Source: Pseudomonas sp. CCC3.1
GTDB lineage: Bacteria > Pseudomonadota > Gammaproteobacteria > Pseudomonadales > Pseudomonadaceae
Direction of reading: 5' to 3'
NCBI RefSeq assembly: GCF_034347405.1
Contig: NZ_CP133778.1
Span: 4,718,501 to 4,782,500 of the forward strand
DNA length: 64,000 bases
Below, piece after piece: positions 26,260 through 35,942 of this stretch (the stretch's first letter is position 1; the number at the start of each line of letters is the position of its first letter). The notes beneath the pieces are model-generated. The model was given only the letters and a program-made list of their open reading frames with translations. It had not been told where the DNA came from and did no database searches. Both the position numbers and the translations under genes were made by a program.

Positions 26260-27474
26260 TTAACCCTGGCTGTTGCGGTCGCGCTGACCCAGCAGGTACA
26301 GCACGCCGTCCAGACCCAAGGTTGTGATCGCATGCTTAGCCGACTTTTTAACCAGCGGCTTGGCGCGGAACGCCACACCCAAACCGGCAATGGCCAGCAT
26401 CGGCAAGTCATTGGCGCCGTCACCGACCGCAATGGTCTGCTCCAGGCTCAAACCTTCCTTGTGCGCCAGCTCAGTCAGCAAGTCTGCCTTGCGCTGTGCA
26501 TCAACAATCGGCTCAACCGCCACGCCCGTCACTTTGCCATCCACCACTTCCAGCTCGTTGGCGAAGACATAGTCGATGCCCAGCTTGGCCTGCAATTGCT
26601 TGGCGAAGTAGGTAAAACCGCCTGACAGGATCGCGGTTTTGTAGCCCAGACGCTTGAGTTCGGCAAACAACACCTCTGCCCCCTCGGTCAGGCGCAACGA
26701 CGCACCGATGGAATCCAGCACGCCCACATCCAGACCTTTCAGCAGCGCCAAGCGCTCTTTGAAGCTGGCCTTGAAGTCCAGCTCACCCGCCATCGAACGC
26801 TCGGTGATAGCCGACACTTGATCGCCCACGCCAGCGGCCTTGGCCAGTTCGTCGATGACTTCGGCTTCGATCAGCGTGGAGTCCATGTCGAACACCGCCA
26901 GACGGCGATTGCGGCGGAACAGGGTGTCTTCTTGCAAAGCGATGTCGACCTGGAGTTCTTGCGCCAAGTCAAAGAACGCTGCACGCAGGGCGTCGATGTC
27001 GGCCAGTTCGCCGACCACGCGCAACTCAATGCAGCTTTTGCTCAACTGCGTAGGCGCGTCCAGCGGGACACGGCCTGACAGACGATCGGTCTGCTCAATG
27101 TTCAGCCCGTGCTGGCTGATCACCGAGGTCACGCGCTGCAACTCAAGGGCGGTCACCTGACGGCTCATCAACGTCACGACATGGCGCTTCTGGCTTTGCT
27201 CGCTGACCCAACGCTGGTAGTGATCTTCGGTAATCGGGTCAAAACGCAGTTGCAGCCCCTCATTAGCGATCAGCGGCTGGAGGTCTTTAAGCACGGCGGA
27301 CACTTGCTCGGCTTCGGGAATATTCACCAGAAAACCCAACGACAAAACGCCATGGATGACGGCCTGACCGATGTCGAGAATATTCACACCATTGCTGGCC
27401 AGCACGCCGGTGATGGCCGCAGTGAGACCCGGACGGTCTTCACCGGTGATGTTTATCAGGACGATTTCGCGCAA
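26260..27474 (-). CDS. serB: Phosphoserine phosphatase with two ACT-type domains
   Basis: Last step of serine synthesis. The 404-residue protein is longer than E. coli SerB. An N-terminal ACT domain begins VLINITGEDRPGLTAAITG and a second one runs about 95-175. The HAD phosphatase part has the nucleophile motif FDMDSTLIEAEV, motif II ILSGGFTY and motif III VGDGANDLPML. The ACT domains suggest amino-acid feedback, as described in other long SerB proteins. Confidence 0.96.
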   Translation of the reverse strand: MREIVLINITGEDRPGLTAAITGVLASNGVNILDIGQAVIHGVLSLGFLVNIPEAEQVSAVLKDLQPLIANEGLQLRFDPITEDHYQRWVSEQSQKRHVVTLMSRQVTALELQRVTSVISQHGLNIEQTDRLSGRVPLDAPTQLSKSCIELRVVGELADIDALRAAFFDLAQELQVDIALQEDTLFRRNRRLAVFDMDSTLIEAEVIDELAKAAGVGDQVSAITERSMAGELDFKASFKERLALLKGLDVGVLDSIGASLRLTEGAEVLFAELKRLGYKTAILSGGFTYFAKQLQAKLGIDYVFANELEVVDGKVTGVAVEPIVDAQRKADLLTELAHKEGLSLEQTIAVGDGANDLPMLAIAGLGVAFRAKPLVKKSAKHAITTLGLDGVLYLLGQRDRNSQG

Positions 27475-27606
27475 GGCACACCCCCATTCGCTAAAAAAAA
27501 CGCATTCTACCCACTTTCAGTGACCATCGGGCATCGCCAAGGCTTTGCCGCCTCAGGGCTGCTCGCTATACTGCGCACCAACTTAACGGACTAAGAGCCG
27601 CGCTCA

Positions 27607-29145
27607 GTGAACCGGCCATCGCCTGTAAAAACCGATAACTTCTTCCTGCTGATCTTCCGGGCCCTTCGCGACAGACGCGTTCCGATTGCTCTGCGTATTG
27701 CCAGCCACAACGTGATCCTAGTCGCCTTGGCGTTGGTCATTTACGCCGTGGTGATGGGCTTGCAGTTCAAACAGGCCATGCACGAGCAAGCCGATGCGCT
27801 GGGCCAGAGCCTGACCACACAAACAGCCACGTCGGCGACCGAGTTGCTGGTGTCCAACGACATCCTCAGCCTCAACGTGCTGCTCAACAACCTGACCAAA
27901 AACCCGCTGGTGGCGCACGCTGCTATTTATAGCGTCGATAACCGCATCCTCGCCGAAGCCGGCCAACGCCCAAAAAGCAGCCTGCTGGGCGAAACCGAAG
28001 GCGTGTATCAGACCAAAATTACCTTTCAGGATGTAACGGCCGGGCACTTGCGCATCAGCCTGGACATGAACCAGTTCGAGCAGCCGATGACCATCAGCTT
28101 GCAGAGCATGGGCATTTTGAGCGCTATTTTGCTGGCATTGGCGCTGGCACTGAGCTTGCGTTTGGGCAGGAACATTACGACACCTTTATTGCAGTTGCGT
28201 GTCTGGCTGCGTGAACCCGACCCGTACACCCCGGCCATCAATCGCCAGGATGAAATCGGTGATCTGGCCCGTCAGCTGCACACCCGCCTGGCCCCACCGG
28301 CGCCTGAGCCGGAACCCGAGCCAGAACCGGATTACGACGACGAAGAAGAAGCCGAAGAAGACGAACCGGCCTTCGAAGTACGCAACCTGCGTGATCCAGG
28401 CTTTGATGAAGCCCCCGCCGTGCCAGCGCCCAAAGCGGCACCGCGCCAAGTGATCAGCACCGAAGAAGACGAGAGCGACGACGAAGACCCGTTCGCTGAC
28501 TTGCGCGACACCACCCCAACGGCGGTCGCGCCTGCTGCGCTGGTCAAAGCCCAACCGAGCAAACCTGCTGCGCCGCAACCGAGTGCGGTGCTGGCCGTGC
28601 AACTGGGCGCTCAAGAGCAACTGCGTCGCTTGCCACGCGCCCGCTTGATGGAACTGCTGGAGCGTTATCGCGACTGCCTGAACCAGGCGGCGTCGCTGTA
28701 CCAAAGCGAGCTGCACACCTTGAACGATGGCAGCACGCTGATGCTGTTCCATAGCGAAGACAGCGGCGACGACTACCTGACCAACGCTATTTGCTGCGGC
28801 GAGTTGTTACGCGCCTTGGGCCATGCCTTGCAGATCGAAGTCGCGGACAGCGGCATCACCTTGCAACTGCAATTGGGCCTGGTGCTGGGTGAGGGGCTGA
28901 GCGGCATCAGCCAGATCGACCTGCTGCTGACTGAAACGGCACAAGACGCCTTGGCGCTGTCGCAACACAGCCGCAACCTGCTGCTGGTGGAACGCAAAAT
29001 CAGCGACGACGCGTTGATCCGTCAACGCGCCCGTATTCGCCCGATTGCCAGCCCCGAAGGCGCCTGCTGCGTTGAGCGATTGATGGAGCCCTACCCGTCC
29101 ATGCTCGAACGCCAACTGGCACGCATGCATGAGAATCGCGGGTAA
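27607..29145 (+). CDS. AhpA/YtjB-type membrane protein with an acidic linker
   Basis: A 512-residue protein with two membrane helices (VILVALALVIYAVVMGLQ near 40-57 and AILLALALALSL near 180) enclosing a periplasmic domain of about 110 residues. A HAMP-like segment follows, then a very acidic Pro/Glu/Asp linker (about 235-260, repeated PEPEP and DDEEEAEEDE) and a C-terminal domain of about 190 residues. The last domain resembles a degenerate nucleotide-cyclase-like fold; that reading is tentative. The start codon is GTG at 27607. Divergent from serB, as for PA4961 in P. aeruginosa from memory. Function unknown. Confidence 0.78.
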   Translation: MNRPSPVKTDNFFLLIFRALRDRRVPIALRIASHNVILVALALVIYAVVMGLQFKQAMHEQADALGQSLTTQTATSATELLVSNDILSLNVLLNNLTKNPLVAHAAIYSVDNRILAEAGQRPKSSLLGETEGVYQTKITFQDVTAGHLRISLDMNQFEQPMTISLQSMGILSAILLALALALSLRLGRNITTPLLQLRVWLREPDPYTPAINRQDEIGDLARQLHTRLAPPAPEPEPEPEPDYDDEEEAEEDEPAFEVRNLRDPGFDEAPAVPAPKAAPRQVISTEEDESDDEDPFADLRDTTPTAVAPAALVKAQPSKPAAPQPSAVLAVQLGAQEQLRRLPRARLMELLERYRDCLNQAASLYQSELHTLNDGSTLMLFHSEDSGDDYLTNAICCGELLRALGHALQIEVADSGITLQLQLGLVLGEGLSGISQIDLLLTETAQDALALSQHSRNLLLVERKISDDALIRQRARIRPIASPEGACCVERLMEPYPSMLERQLARMHENRG

Positions 29146-29162
29146 AGCCATCCGGAACTTCC

Positions 29163-29249
29163 TGTGGGAGCGGGCTTGCCCGCGATTGCAACACCTCGGT
29201 GAGTCAGATGTACCGAGGCGACTGAATCGCGAGCAAGCCCGCTCCCACA
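29163..29249. repeat. REP palindrome, GTGGGAGCGGGC type
   Basis: TGTGGGAGCGGGCTTGCCCG and its complement enclose a centre containing CCTCGGTGAGTC...TACCGAGG, a second inner hairpin. Confidence 0.87.
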
Positions 29250-29280
29250 GAGAGGTTGATGCGCCGTTTGCAAGAGCCAA

Positions 29281-29310
29281 AAAAAATCCCGCACAGGTGC
29301 GGGATTTTTT
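29281..29310. terminator. Bidirectional terminator
   Basis: Stem ATCCCGCA-CAGG-TGCGGGAT flanked by A on the left and T on the right. It serves both convergent genes. Confidence 0.88.
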
Positions 29311-29326
29311 GTGTTTGGCAACAGCC

Positions 29327-30031
29327 TCAGAAGCGGAACACTTCCATGTCTGTGCGAATCGGTGCAGCCATCGGAATCTTTGGCTTGCTCACTTCTTGTT
29401 TGGGCGCAGACTTGGTTTCCGGCTTGTGCGGCTCAATCAATGGCGGCTGATTGGCCAGCGGCTTAAGGGCCACGGCCAGTTGCTCGCTCAGTTGCTGCAA
29501 CAATTCGCCTTGGGCCTTGACCTGTGAGGCCGTGCTGCCGTCGTGCTGCTGTTGCAGGTGCACCATGCGGTTGTCACGCACTTGGCCGCGACGGTCGAGC
29601 AGGCGCCATTGCGCATCCAGAATCGCAGGCTGGTCTTTACCCGAGTCTAGCCGCGTGATCGACAACAGCACTTGTACGTCCGGGGCAAAGCCCGCAGTCG
29701 CAGGTGCTAAAACAACGCGTTGACTGTCCAGACGCCACGCCAACTGGCGCACCAGCAACTGGTCGATGTCTGACGACAAGCTGCCCGCCCAACGACCATC
29801 GGTGGCCGCGCTCAGGCTGCCATCGGTTTGACGTTGCAGCAGGGTTTCACGTTGCAGGTAATCAGCCACGATCACCGGGCCAAGTACCACCGCCATGCCA
29901 GCACTTTGCTTGGGCTGGCCGGGGTTGCCGCTGTCCAGTTGGTACAGGGACGCTGGCTGGTGCACGCTGCACCCCGCCAGGCCAAGCACACCGGCCAGCA
30001 ACGCAATTAAAGGAAGGCGCAGAACGTTCAT
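29327..30031 (-). CDS. PqiC-family lipoprotein
   Basis: A predicted outer-membrane lipoprotein of 234 residues. The signal peptide MNVLRLPLIALLAGVLGLAGC ends in a clear lipobox (LAGC). The ABC-transport auxiliary domain follows, with YQLDSG near the start and QLLVRQLAWRLDSQRVV in the middle. In PqiABC/YebT-like systems such lipoproteins help lipid transport between membranes. No pqiA or pqiB gene is adjacent, so the partner is unknown. After about residue 190 the tail is Pro/Lys-rich (EPHKPETKSAPK). Two ATGs stand in tandem (30034 and 30031); the second has better spacing. Confidence 0.8.
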   Translation of the reverse strand: MNVLRLPLIALLAGVLGLAGCSVHQPASLYQLDSGNPGQPKQSAGMAVVLGPVIVADYLQRETLLQRQTDGSLSAATDGRWAGSLSSDIDQLLVRQLAWRLDSQRVVLAPATAGFAPDVQVLLSITRLDSGKDQPAILDAQWRLLDRRGQVRDNRMVHLQQQHDGSTASQVKAQGELLQQLSEQLAVALKPLANQPPLIEPHKPETKSAPKQEVSKPKIPMAAPIRTDMEVFRF

Positions 30032-30211
30032 CATTCCATCCAGGTGGCCGCCGCAGGGCACGCCACAGTGTGATTCTCGAAAAAACTCGTTGGGCACATC
30101 GCCATTAGCGGTGCCGAAAGTGCGCCATATCATCCGCGAATATCAAGCATGACTCCAGCGCTGCGACGCCGATCTGCGCGAAAAAACGCAGTTCGGCGGC
30201 ACGCAGCACGC

Positions 30212-32476
30212 TTAATTTGGCGTTTCTACCAACAACGCGTCCACGCGCTGGAAACCGCGCGGCAACTTGTTGCCTCGCCGTCCTCGCTCACCTTTGTAAT
30301 GTTCAAGATCGTCAGCCTTGAGCGACAAGGTGCGCTTGCCCGCCTGCAACACCAAGGTGGCGTTATCCGGCAGCACGGCGATGTCGGTCACGTACTCTTC
30401 ACGGCTGGCCACCCGCTCGCCGGGGATGCCGATGATCTTGTTGCCTTTGCCTTTGCCCAGTTGCGGCAGGTCGCTGACTTTGAAGATCAACAAGCGACCT
30501 TCGGTGGTCACCGCCGCCAACCAATTGTGCTCGCGATCCGCCACAGGCCGCGGCAGCATGACTTGCGCGCCTTTTGGCAGGGTCAGCAACGCTTTACCGG
30601 CTTTGTTTTTGGCTTGCAGGTCTTCACCTTTCACCACAAAACCGTATCCGGCATCGGACGCAATCACGTACAGCGAGTCGTCATCGGGCAGCAGCACGCA
30701 TTCAAACGTGGCGCCCGGCGGCGGCGTCAGACGGCCGGTCAACGGCTCGCCCTGACCACGGGCAGACGGCAAGGTGTGCGCGGCCACCGAATAGCTGCGC
30801 CCGGTGGAATCAATAAACACGGCAAATTGGTTGGAACGCCCGGCAGCGGCGGTTTTGTAACCGTCGCCTGCTTTATAGGACAAACCGGTTGCGTCCAGGT
30901 CGTGGCCTTTGCCGCAACGTACCCAGCCTTTTTCAGACAACACAACGGTGACCGGCTCAGTCGGCACCAGCTCGTTTTCCGACAAGGCCTTGGCTTCTGT
31001 GCGGGACACAATCGGCGAACGGCGGTCATCGCCGTAGGTTTCGGCGTCTGCCAGCAGTTCAGTGCGCACCAGCTTTTTGAGCTTGGCTTCACTGCCCAGC
31101 AAGGTTTGCAGCTTGGCTTGTTCTTTACGCAGCGCGTCTTGCTCGTCGCGCAGCTTCATCTCTTCAAGGCGGGCCAATTGGCGCAAGCGCGTGTCGAGGA
31201 TGTAGTCGGCCTGGGTTTCGGTCAGGGCAAAACGGGCAATCAGTTCGGCCTTGGGATGCTCCTCGGTCCGAATGATGTGGATCACTTCGTCGAGGTTCAG
31301 GTAAGCGGTGAGCAAACCGTCCAACAGGTGCAGGCGGCGCTCGACTTTATCGAGGCGGAACTGCAAGCGACGACGCACGGTTCGAACCCGGAACTCCAGC
31401 CATTCAACCAGCAAGGCGCGCAGGTTTTTGAGCTGTGGCTTGCCGTCCAGACCAATGATGTTGATGTTGACCCGGAAGGTCGACTCAAGCTCGGTCACGG
31501 CGAACAAATGCTGCATCAGTTCGTCGAGATCAACCTTGTTGTTGCGCGGGATGATCACGATGCGGCATGGGTTTTCGTGGTCGGACTCGTCACGCAGGTC
31601 GGTGACCATCGCCAGCTTGGTCGGCTTGGCCTGCATCAGCGCGGCGATTTGTTCCAGCACCTTGGCACCCGATACCTGGTGCGGCAGCGCGGTGACAACG
31701 ATGTCGCCGTCTTCAACGTGGTACACGGCACGCATGCGCACCGAGCCGCGGCCGGTCTGGTAGATCTTCAGCAGGTCGGCGCGCGGGGTGATGATTTCAG
31801 CTTCGGTCGGGTAGTCCGGGCCCTGAATGTGCTCGCACAGTTGCTCAACAGTCGCTTTGGGCTCATCGAGCAAACGCACGCAGGCGCTGGCGACTTCGCG
31901 CAGGTTGTGCGGTGGTACGTCTGTGGCCATGCCCACGGCGATGCCGGTGGTGCCATTGAGCAGGATATTCGGCAAACGTGCCGGCAACACCGCAGGTTCG
32001 TCGAGGGTTCCGTCAAAGTTCGGCACCCAGTCCGCCGTGCCCTGACCCAGTTCGCTGAGCAGCACTTCGGAATAGCGCGACAAACGCGCTTCGGTGTAAC
32101 GCATGGCGGCGAAGGATTTGGGGTCATCAGGCGCACCCCAGTTGCCTTGCCCGTCGACCAGCGTGTAGCGATAGCTGAACGGCTGCGCCATCAGCACCAT
32201 GGCTTCGTAGCAGGCCGAGTCGCCGTGCGGGTGGAACTTGCCGAGTACGTCACCGACGGTACGCGCCGATTTTTTGTGCTTGGAGTCTGCGTCCAGGCCC
32301 AACTCGCTCATGGCGTACACAATACGCCGCTGTACTGGCTTGAGGCCGTCGCCGATATGCGGCAAGGCCCGGTCCATGATCACGTACATGGAGTAGTTGA
32401 GGTAGGCCTGTTCTGTGAAGTCGGCCAGTGACCGGCGTTCTACGCCGTCCAGGCTGAGATCAAGGGAGTCGCTCAT
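30212..32476 (-). CDS. parC: DNA topoisomerase IV subunit A
   Basis: Cuts and rejoins DNA to unlink daughter chromosomes. The 754-residue protein has RALPHIGDGLKPVQRR, the catalytic Tyr127 in AAMRYTEARLS and a C-terminal beta-propeller region. The quinolone-resistance region reads HPHGDSACYEAM: Ser87 and Glu91 (P. aeruginosa numbering) are the sensitive-type residues. It starts 12 bases after the retropepsin-like gene, at the end of the parE operon. Confidence 0.97.
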   Translation of the reverse strand: MSDSLDLSLDGVERRSLADFTEQAYLNYSMYVIMDRALPHIGDGLKPVQRRIVYAMSELGLDADSKHKKSARTVGDVLGKFHPHGDSACYEAMVLMAQPFSYRYTLVDGQGNWGAPDDPKSFAAMRYTEARLSRYSEVLLSELGQGTADWVPNFDGTLDEPAVLPARLPNILLNGTTGIAVGMATDVPPHNLREVASACVRLLDEPKATVEQLCEHIQGPDYPTEAEIITPRADLLKIYQTGRGSVRMRAVYHVEDGDIVVTALPHQVSGAKVLEQIAALMQAKPTKLAMVTDLRDESDHENPCRIVIIPRNNKVDLDELMQHLFAVTELESTFRVNINIIGLDGKPQLKNLRALLVEWLEFRVRTVRRRLQFRLDKVERRLHLLDGLLTAYLNLDEVIHIIRTEEHPKAELIARFALTETQADYILDTRLRQLARLEEMKLRDEQDALRKEQAKLQTLLGSEAKLKKLVRTELLADAETYGDDRRSPIVSRTEAKALSENELVPTEPVTVVLSEKGWVRCGKGHDLDATGLSYKAGDGYKTAAAGRSNQFAVFIDSTGRSYSVAAHTLPSARGQGEPLTGRLTPPPGATFECVLLPDDDSLYVIASDAGYGFVVKGEDLQAKNKAGKALLTLPKGAQVMLPRPVADREHNWLAAVTTEGRLLIFKVSDLPQLGKGKGNKIIGIPGERVASREEYVTDIAVLPDNATLVLQAGKRTLSLKADDLEHYKGERGRRGNKLPRGFQRVDALLVETPN

Positions 32477-32487
32477 GCGGACCTCAT

Positions 32488-33009
32488 TCAGTTCGTTGTC
32501 TGGCGCAGCAGCATGGTGCCGCCGCGCTGGGTAAATTCAAGTTGGTTCAAAGCACTCATGCCCAGCAGCACTTGCTCGCCTTCAAGGCCGGGAGCCGCCA
32601 CCGCACGCACGTTGCGCAGCACGATGGCGCCCAGTTGCAGGCGGTCGATCTGGGTCCGATAACCCTGCACCCGCCCATTGGCGGTGCTCAGCGTCACGGG
32701 GGCACCTTTGGGCAGCGCCAGTTGCCTGGCCAGCTCCTGCGGGACCGCCACATCGGTGGCCCCGGTATCCAGTAAAAATTCCACCGGCACGTTGTTGATG
32801 CGGCCGCTGGCGACGAAGTGACCCTGCACGTTGCCCTTCAACGTCACCTCGATATAGCCCTCGCCTTGTTGCGAGGTCACGTCGGTGTTGGGGTTGTCCT
32901 GACGCTGTTCCCAACGCCCGAAAAATTGCGTGGCCAAGTACAAACCGGCGCACCAGGCCACGATCATAAAGATCCGCCCCACACCTTTGCCCGGTGGTTG
33001 CTGGCTCAT
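32488..33009 (-). CDS. Retropepsin-like aspartic protease (clan AA, TIGR02281 type)
   Basis: A 173-residue protein with one N-terminal membrane helix (IFMIVAWCAGLYLATQ) and a single aspartic protease domain. It has the active-site motif FLLDTGATDVAVP and a later LLGMSALNQLEF. Such proteins work as dimers, by analogy with retroviral proteases. The substrate is unknown. The start at 33009 (MSQQPPGKG) overlaps the stop of the upstream gene by four bases. It sits between the two topoisomerase IV genes. Confidence 0.88.
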   Translation of the reverse strand: MSQQPPGKGVGRIFMIVAWCAGLYLATQFFGRWEQRQDNPNTDVTSQQGEGYIEVTLKGNVQGHFVASGRINNVPVEFLLDTGATDVAVPQELARQLALPKGAPVTLSTANGRVQGYRTQIDRLQLGAIVLRNVRAVAAPGLEGEQVLLGMSALNQLEFTQRGGTMLLRQTTN

Positions 33010-33986
33010 GACTTGGCGCTCCAGCCACCTTGCGGGGCAGCAAAACGCCAAACGATGGGACGCTTCTCACCATCGGCACGCACGTGGCTGCCATTATCGA
33101 CGCCAATCCAGGCGCCTTTGGCATCCAGGCTCAAGGCCTCGGCGTTGCCATAAGGGCTTTTGTAGAGGCGCGCGGCCGTCAATGCATCGTTGGCAAACGA
33201 CCAGCAGCGCTCGACTTCGCCGGTGTCCAGGGTACGACGGCAAATGCGATAAGCCATGCGTTCAAGGGTGAACAGCTTGCCCTCGAACAGCGCCAGATCA
33301 GAGAAATCTTTTTGTTGCGCCTTGCCCTTGAGCTGAGGCGGCGGCTGTTCAAGGCCGCCTTCGCTCATCAATACGCAGCCGTTTTCACAGTCCCATACGC
33401 TCTGTTTTTTGCGAATGGTCAACAAACCTCTGCGCTCGCGCTCGGCCGCCAGCCAAATCTGATTGCCCTGCGGGCTGACCGCAATGCCTTCAAACAGCGC
33501 ATTGAAGTGCAGCAACATGCCACTGGCACGTGCCTGGCGCACCAGCGCCGGGTCGATTTTAAGCCACGAAGGGGCGCCAATCGGCGGAACAGACAGCACC
33601 GCCGCGTGAGCTTCACTGACCACGTAACGATTACCGGCGTCATCACAGGTGATGCCTTCGAAGTCCAGGTCGCCACCGCGCAGCGGGCTGATGGCTTTGC
33701 CCATCATGCGTACACCCCACGGCAACCCGCTTTCTGGCGCGGGCGGCACGTCGATGGCCACTGCCTCGGCGTGCCATTCGGCGTAGCGGGTATCCAGATG
33801 GTAAATCTGATCATCGTCGCGATCAGACACCGCCCACACCTCGCCCTGACACATCGCCAACCCGGACAGGTTGCCGCCGCGCATGCCTTCTACCGGATGC
33901 TCGGAGCTCAGCGCCAGCTCAGGCCAGTCCTGCGCCATGACCGGGCTCGCACTCACACACAACAGCGCCAGCAAGGCACTGCGCAT
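33006..33986 (-). CDS. Secreted esterase-like phytase-family protein
   Basis: A 326-residue protein with a signal peptide (MRSALLALLCVSASPVMA) and a probable beta-propeller fold. Motifs such as GGDLDFEGITCDDAGNRYVVSE and LFEGIAVSPQGNQIWLAAE are typical of the 'esterase-like activity of phytase' family. Activity is not known for close relatives. It overlaps parE by one base at its start and the protease gene by four at its end, so its expression is tied to topoisomerase IV. Confidence 0.83.
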   Translation of the reverse strand: MRSALLALLCVSASPVMAQDWPELALSSEHPVEGMRGGNLSGLAMCQGEVWAVSDRDDDQIYHLDTRYAEWHAEAVAIDVPPAPESGLPWGVRMMGKAISPLRGGDLDFEGITCDDAGNRYVVSEAHAAVLSVPPIGAPSWLKIDPALVRQARASGMLLHFNALFEGIAVSPQGNQIWLAAERERRGLLTIRKKQSVWDCENGCVLMSEGGLEQPPPQLKGKAQQKDFSDLALFEGKLFTLERMAYRICRRTLDTGEVERCWSFANDALTAARLYKSPYGNAEALSLDAKGAWIGVDNGSHVRADGEKRPIVWRFAAPQGGWSAKS

Positions 33987-35890
33987 CAGGCCAGCACCTG
34001 CGCCAGGTCGCCTTTGGATTCCAGCCAGGACTTACGATCACCCGCGCGTTTTTTCGCCAGCAGCATGTCCATCATTTCCGAGGTCGCGGCGTAGTCTTCC
34101 AGGGTGAGCTGCACCAGACGCCGGGTATTGGGGTCCATGGTGGTTTCACGCAACTGCGGCGGGTTCATTTCACCCAGACCTTTGAATCGCGTGACCTGCG
34201 GCTTGCCGCGTTTTTTCTCGGCCACCAGACGGTCGAGAATGCCGTCACGCTCGGCTTCGTCGAGGGCGTAGTAAATCTCTTTGCCCAGGTCGATCCGGTA
34301 CAGCGGCGGCATGGCCACGTACACGTGCCCGGCGTCTACCAGCGGGCGGAAATGCTGCACGAAGAGCGCACAGAGCAAGGTCGCGATGTGCAGACCGTCA
34401 GAGTCGGCGTCGGCGAGGATGCAGATTTTGCCGTAGCGCAGTTGGCTGATGTCAGCCGCGCCCGGATCAACGCCAATAGCCACGGCGATGTTGTGCACTT
34501 CTTGGCTGGCCAAGACTTCGCTGCCGTCGACTTCCCAGGTGTTGAGGATCTTGCCGCGCAACGGCAGGATCGCCTGAAACTCTTTGTCCCGCGCTTGCTT
34601 GGCCGAACCGCCAGCGGAGTCACCCTCCACCAGAAACAGCTCGGAACGCATCGGGTCCTGCCCGGCGCAATCGGCCAATTTGCCGGGCAAGGCCGGGCCT
34701 TGGGTGATGCGCTTGCGCTCGACCTTTTTGCTGGCCTTGAGACGACGACCGGCGTTGTTGATCGCCAGCTCCGCCAACTGCATGCCCAGCTCGGGGTTCG
34801 CGTTGAGCCACAGGCTGAACGCATCTTTGACCACGCCCGAAACGAAGGCCGCCGCTTCACGGGACGACAAACGCTCTTTGGTCTGGCCGGAGAATTGCGG
34901 CTCCTGCATTTTCATCGACAGCACGAACGCAATGCGCTCCCACACGTCTTCGGGCGCCAGCTTCACGCCACGCGGCAGCAAGCTGCGGAATTCGCAGAAC
35001 TCGCGCATGGCATCGAGCAACCCCTGACGCAAGCCGTTGACGTGGGTACCGCCTTGAGCGGTCGGGATCAGGTTGACGTAGCTTTCCTGCACGCTGTCGC
35101 CGCCTTCGGGCAGCCACAGCAGCGCCCAATCGACGGCTTCTTTATTACCGGCCAGGCTGCCGCAAAACGGCTCGTCTGGCAGGCGTTCGAATTCGCTGAC
35201 GGCGTCGACCAGGTAAGAGCGCAGGCCGTCTTCGTAATGCCACTCGACTTTCTCGCCGGTGCCTTTGTCTTCAAAGCTGACCAGCAGCCCCGGGCACAAC
35301 ACAGCCTTGGCCTTGAGCACGTGCTTGAGACGGCTGACCGAAAACTTGGGCGAATCGAAATATTTTGGGTCCGGCGCAAAGTACACGCTGGTCCCGGTGT
35401 TGCGCTTGCCGACCGTGCCGACGACTTCAAGGTCGGTGGCCTTGTAGCCATCGGCGAAGGTCATCTGGTATTCGTTGCCATCACGCTTGACCTTGACCCG
35501 CACCTGGGTCGACAAGGCGTTTACCACCGAAATCCCCACGCCGTGCAGGCCGCCGGAGAACTGGTAGTTCTTGTTCGAGAACTTGCCGCCTGCGTGGAGC
35601 TTGGTCAGGATCAGTTCGACGCCTGACACGCCCTCTTCGGGGTGAATGTCGACCGGCATGCCGCGCCCGTCATCGCTGACTTCCAGCGAGTGGTCGGCGT
35701 GCAGGATGACTTGCACCGATTTGGCGTGACCGGCCAGGGCTTCGTCGACGCTGTTGTCGATGACTTCCTGGGCCAGGTGGTTAGGCCGACTGGTGTCGGT
35801 GTACATGCCGGGGCGTTTGCGCACCGGGTCGAGGCCCGAGAGGACTTCGATGGCGTCTGCGTTATAAGAGCTAGCGCTGGGAGTGGCCAT
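33986..35890 (-). CDS. parE: DNA topoisomerase IV subunit B
   Basis: ATPase subunit of topoisomerase IV. The 634-residue protein has GHKL motifs (EVIDNSVDEALAG, DDGRGMP, GGLHGVGISVVNALS) and the TOPRIM motifs EGDSAGG and DADSDGLHI. The segment PLRGKILN, where some quinolone changes arise, looks standard. First gene of the four-gene parE-parC operon, 52 bases after yqiA. Confidence 0.97.
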   Translation of the reverse strand: MATPSASSYNADAIEVLSGLDPVRKRPGMYTDTSRPNHLAQEVIDNSVDEALAGHAKSVQVILHADHSLEVSDDGRGMPVDIHPEEGVSGVELILTKLHAGGKFSNKNYQFSGGLHGVGISVVNALSTQVRVKVKRDGNEYQMTFADGYKATDLEVVGTVGKRNTGTSVYFAPDPKYFDSPKFSVSRLKHVLKAKAVLCPGLLVSFEDKGTGEKVEWHYEDGLRSYLVDAVSEFERLPDEPFCGSLAGNKEAVDWALLWLPEGGDSVQESYVNLIPTAQGGTHVNGLRQGLLDAMREFCEFRSLLPRGVKLAPEDVWERIAFVLSMKMQEPQFSGQTKERLSSREAAAFVSGVVKDAFSLWLNANPELGMQLAELAINNAGRRLKASKKVERKRITQGPALPGKLADCAGQDPMRSELFLVEGDSAGGSAKQARDKEFQAILPLRGKILNTWEVDGSEVLASQEVHNIAVAIGVDPGAADISQLRYGKICILADADSDGLHIATLLCALFVQHFRPLVDAGHVYVAMPPLYRIDLGKEIYYALDEAERDGILDRLVAEKKRGKPQVTRFKGLGEMNPPQLRETTMDPNTRRLVQLTLEDYAATSEMMDMLLAKKRAGDRKSWLESKGDLAQVLA

Positions 35891-35942
35891 AGGGTCTCGT
35901 CGTTAGTCGTAAATGAAAAATAAGGGCCATTCGACCGGCGCC

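Noticed and set aside
30149..32431. A 760-codon open frame on the plus strand antisense to parC
   Set aside because: It mirrors parC codon by codon in high-GC DNA; its translation is rich in His, Gln, Arg and Val with no domain, and parC is certain.
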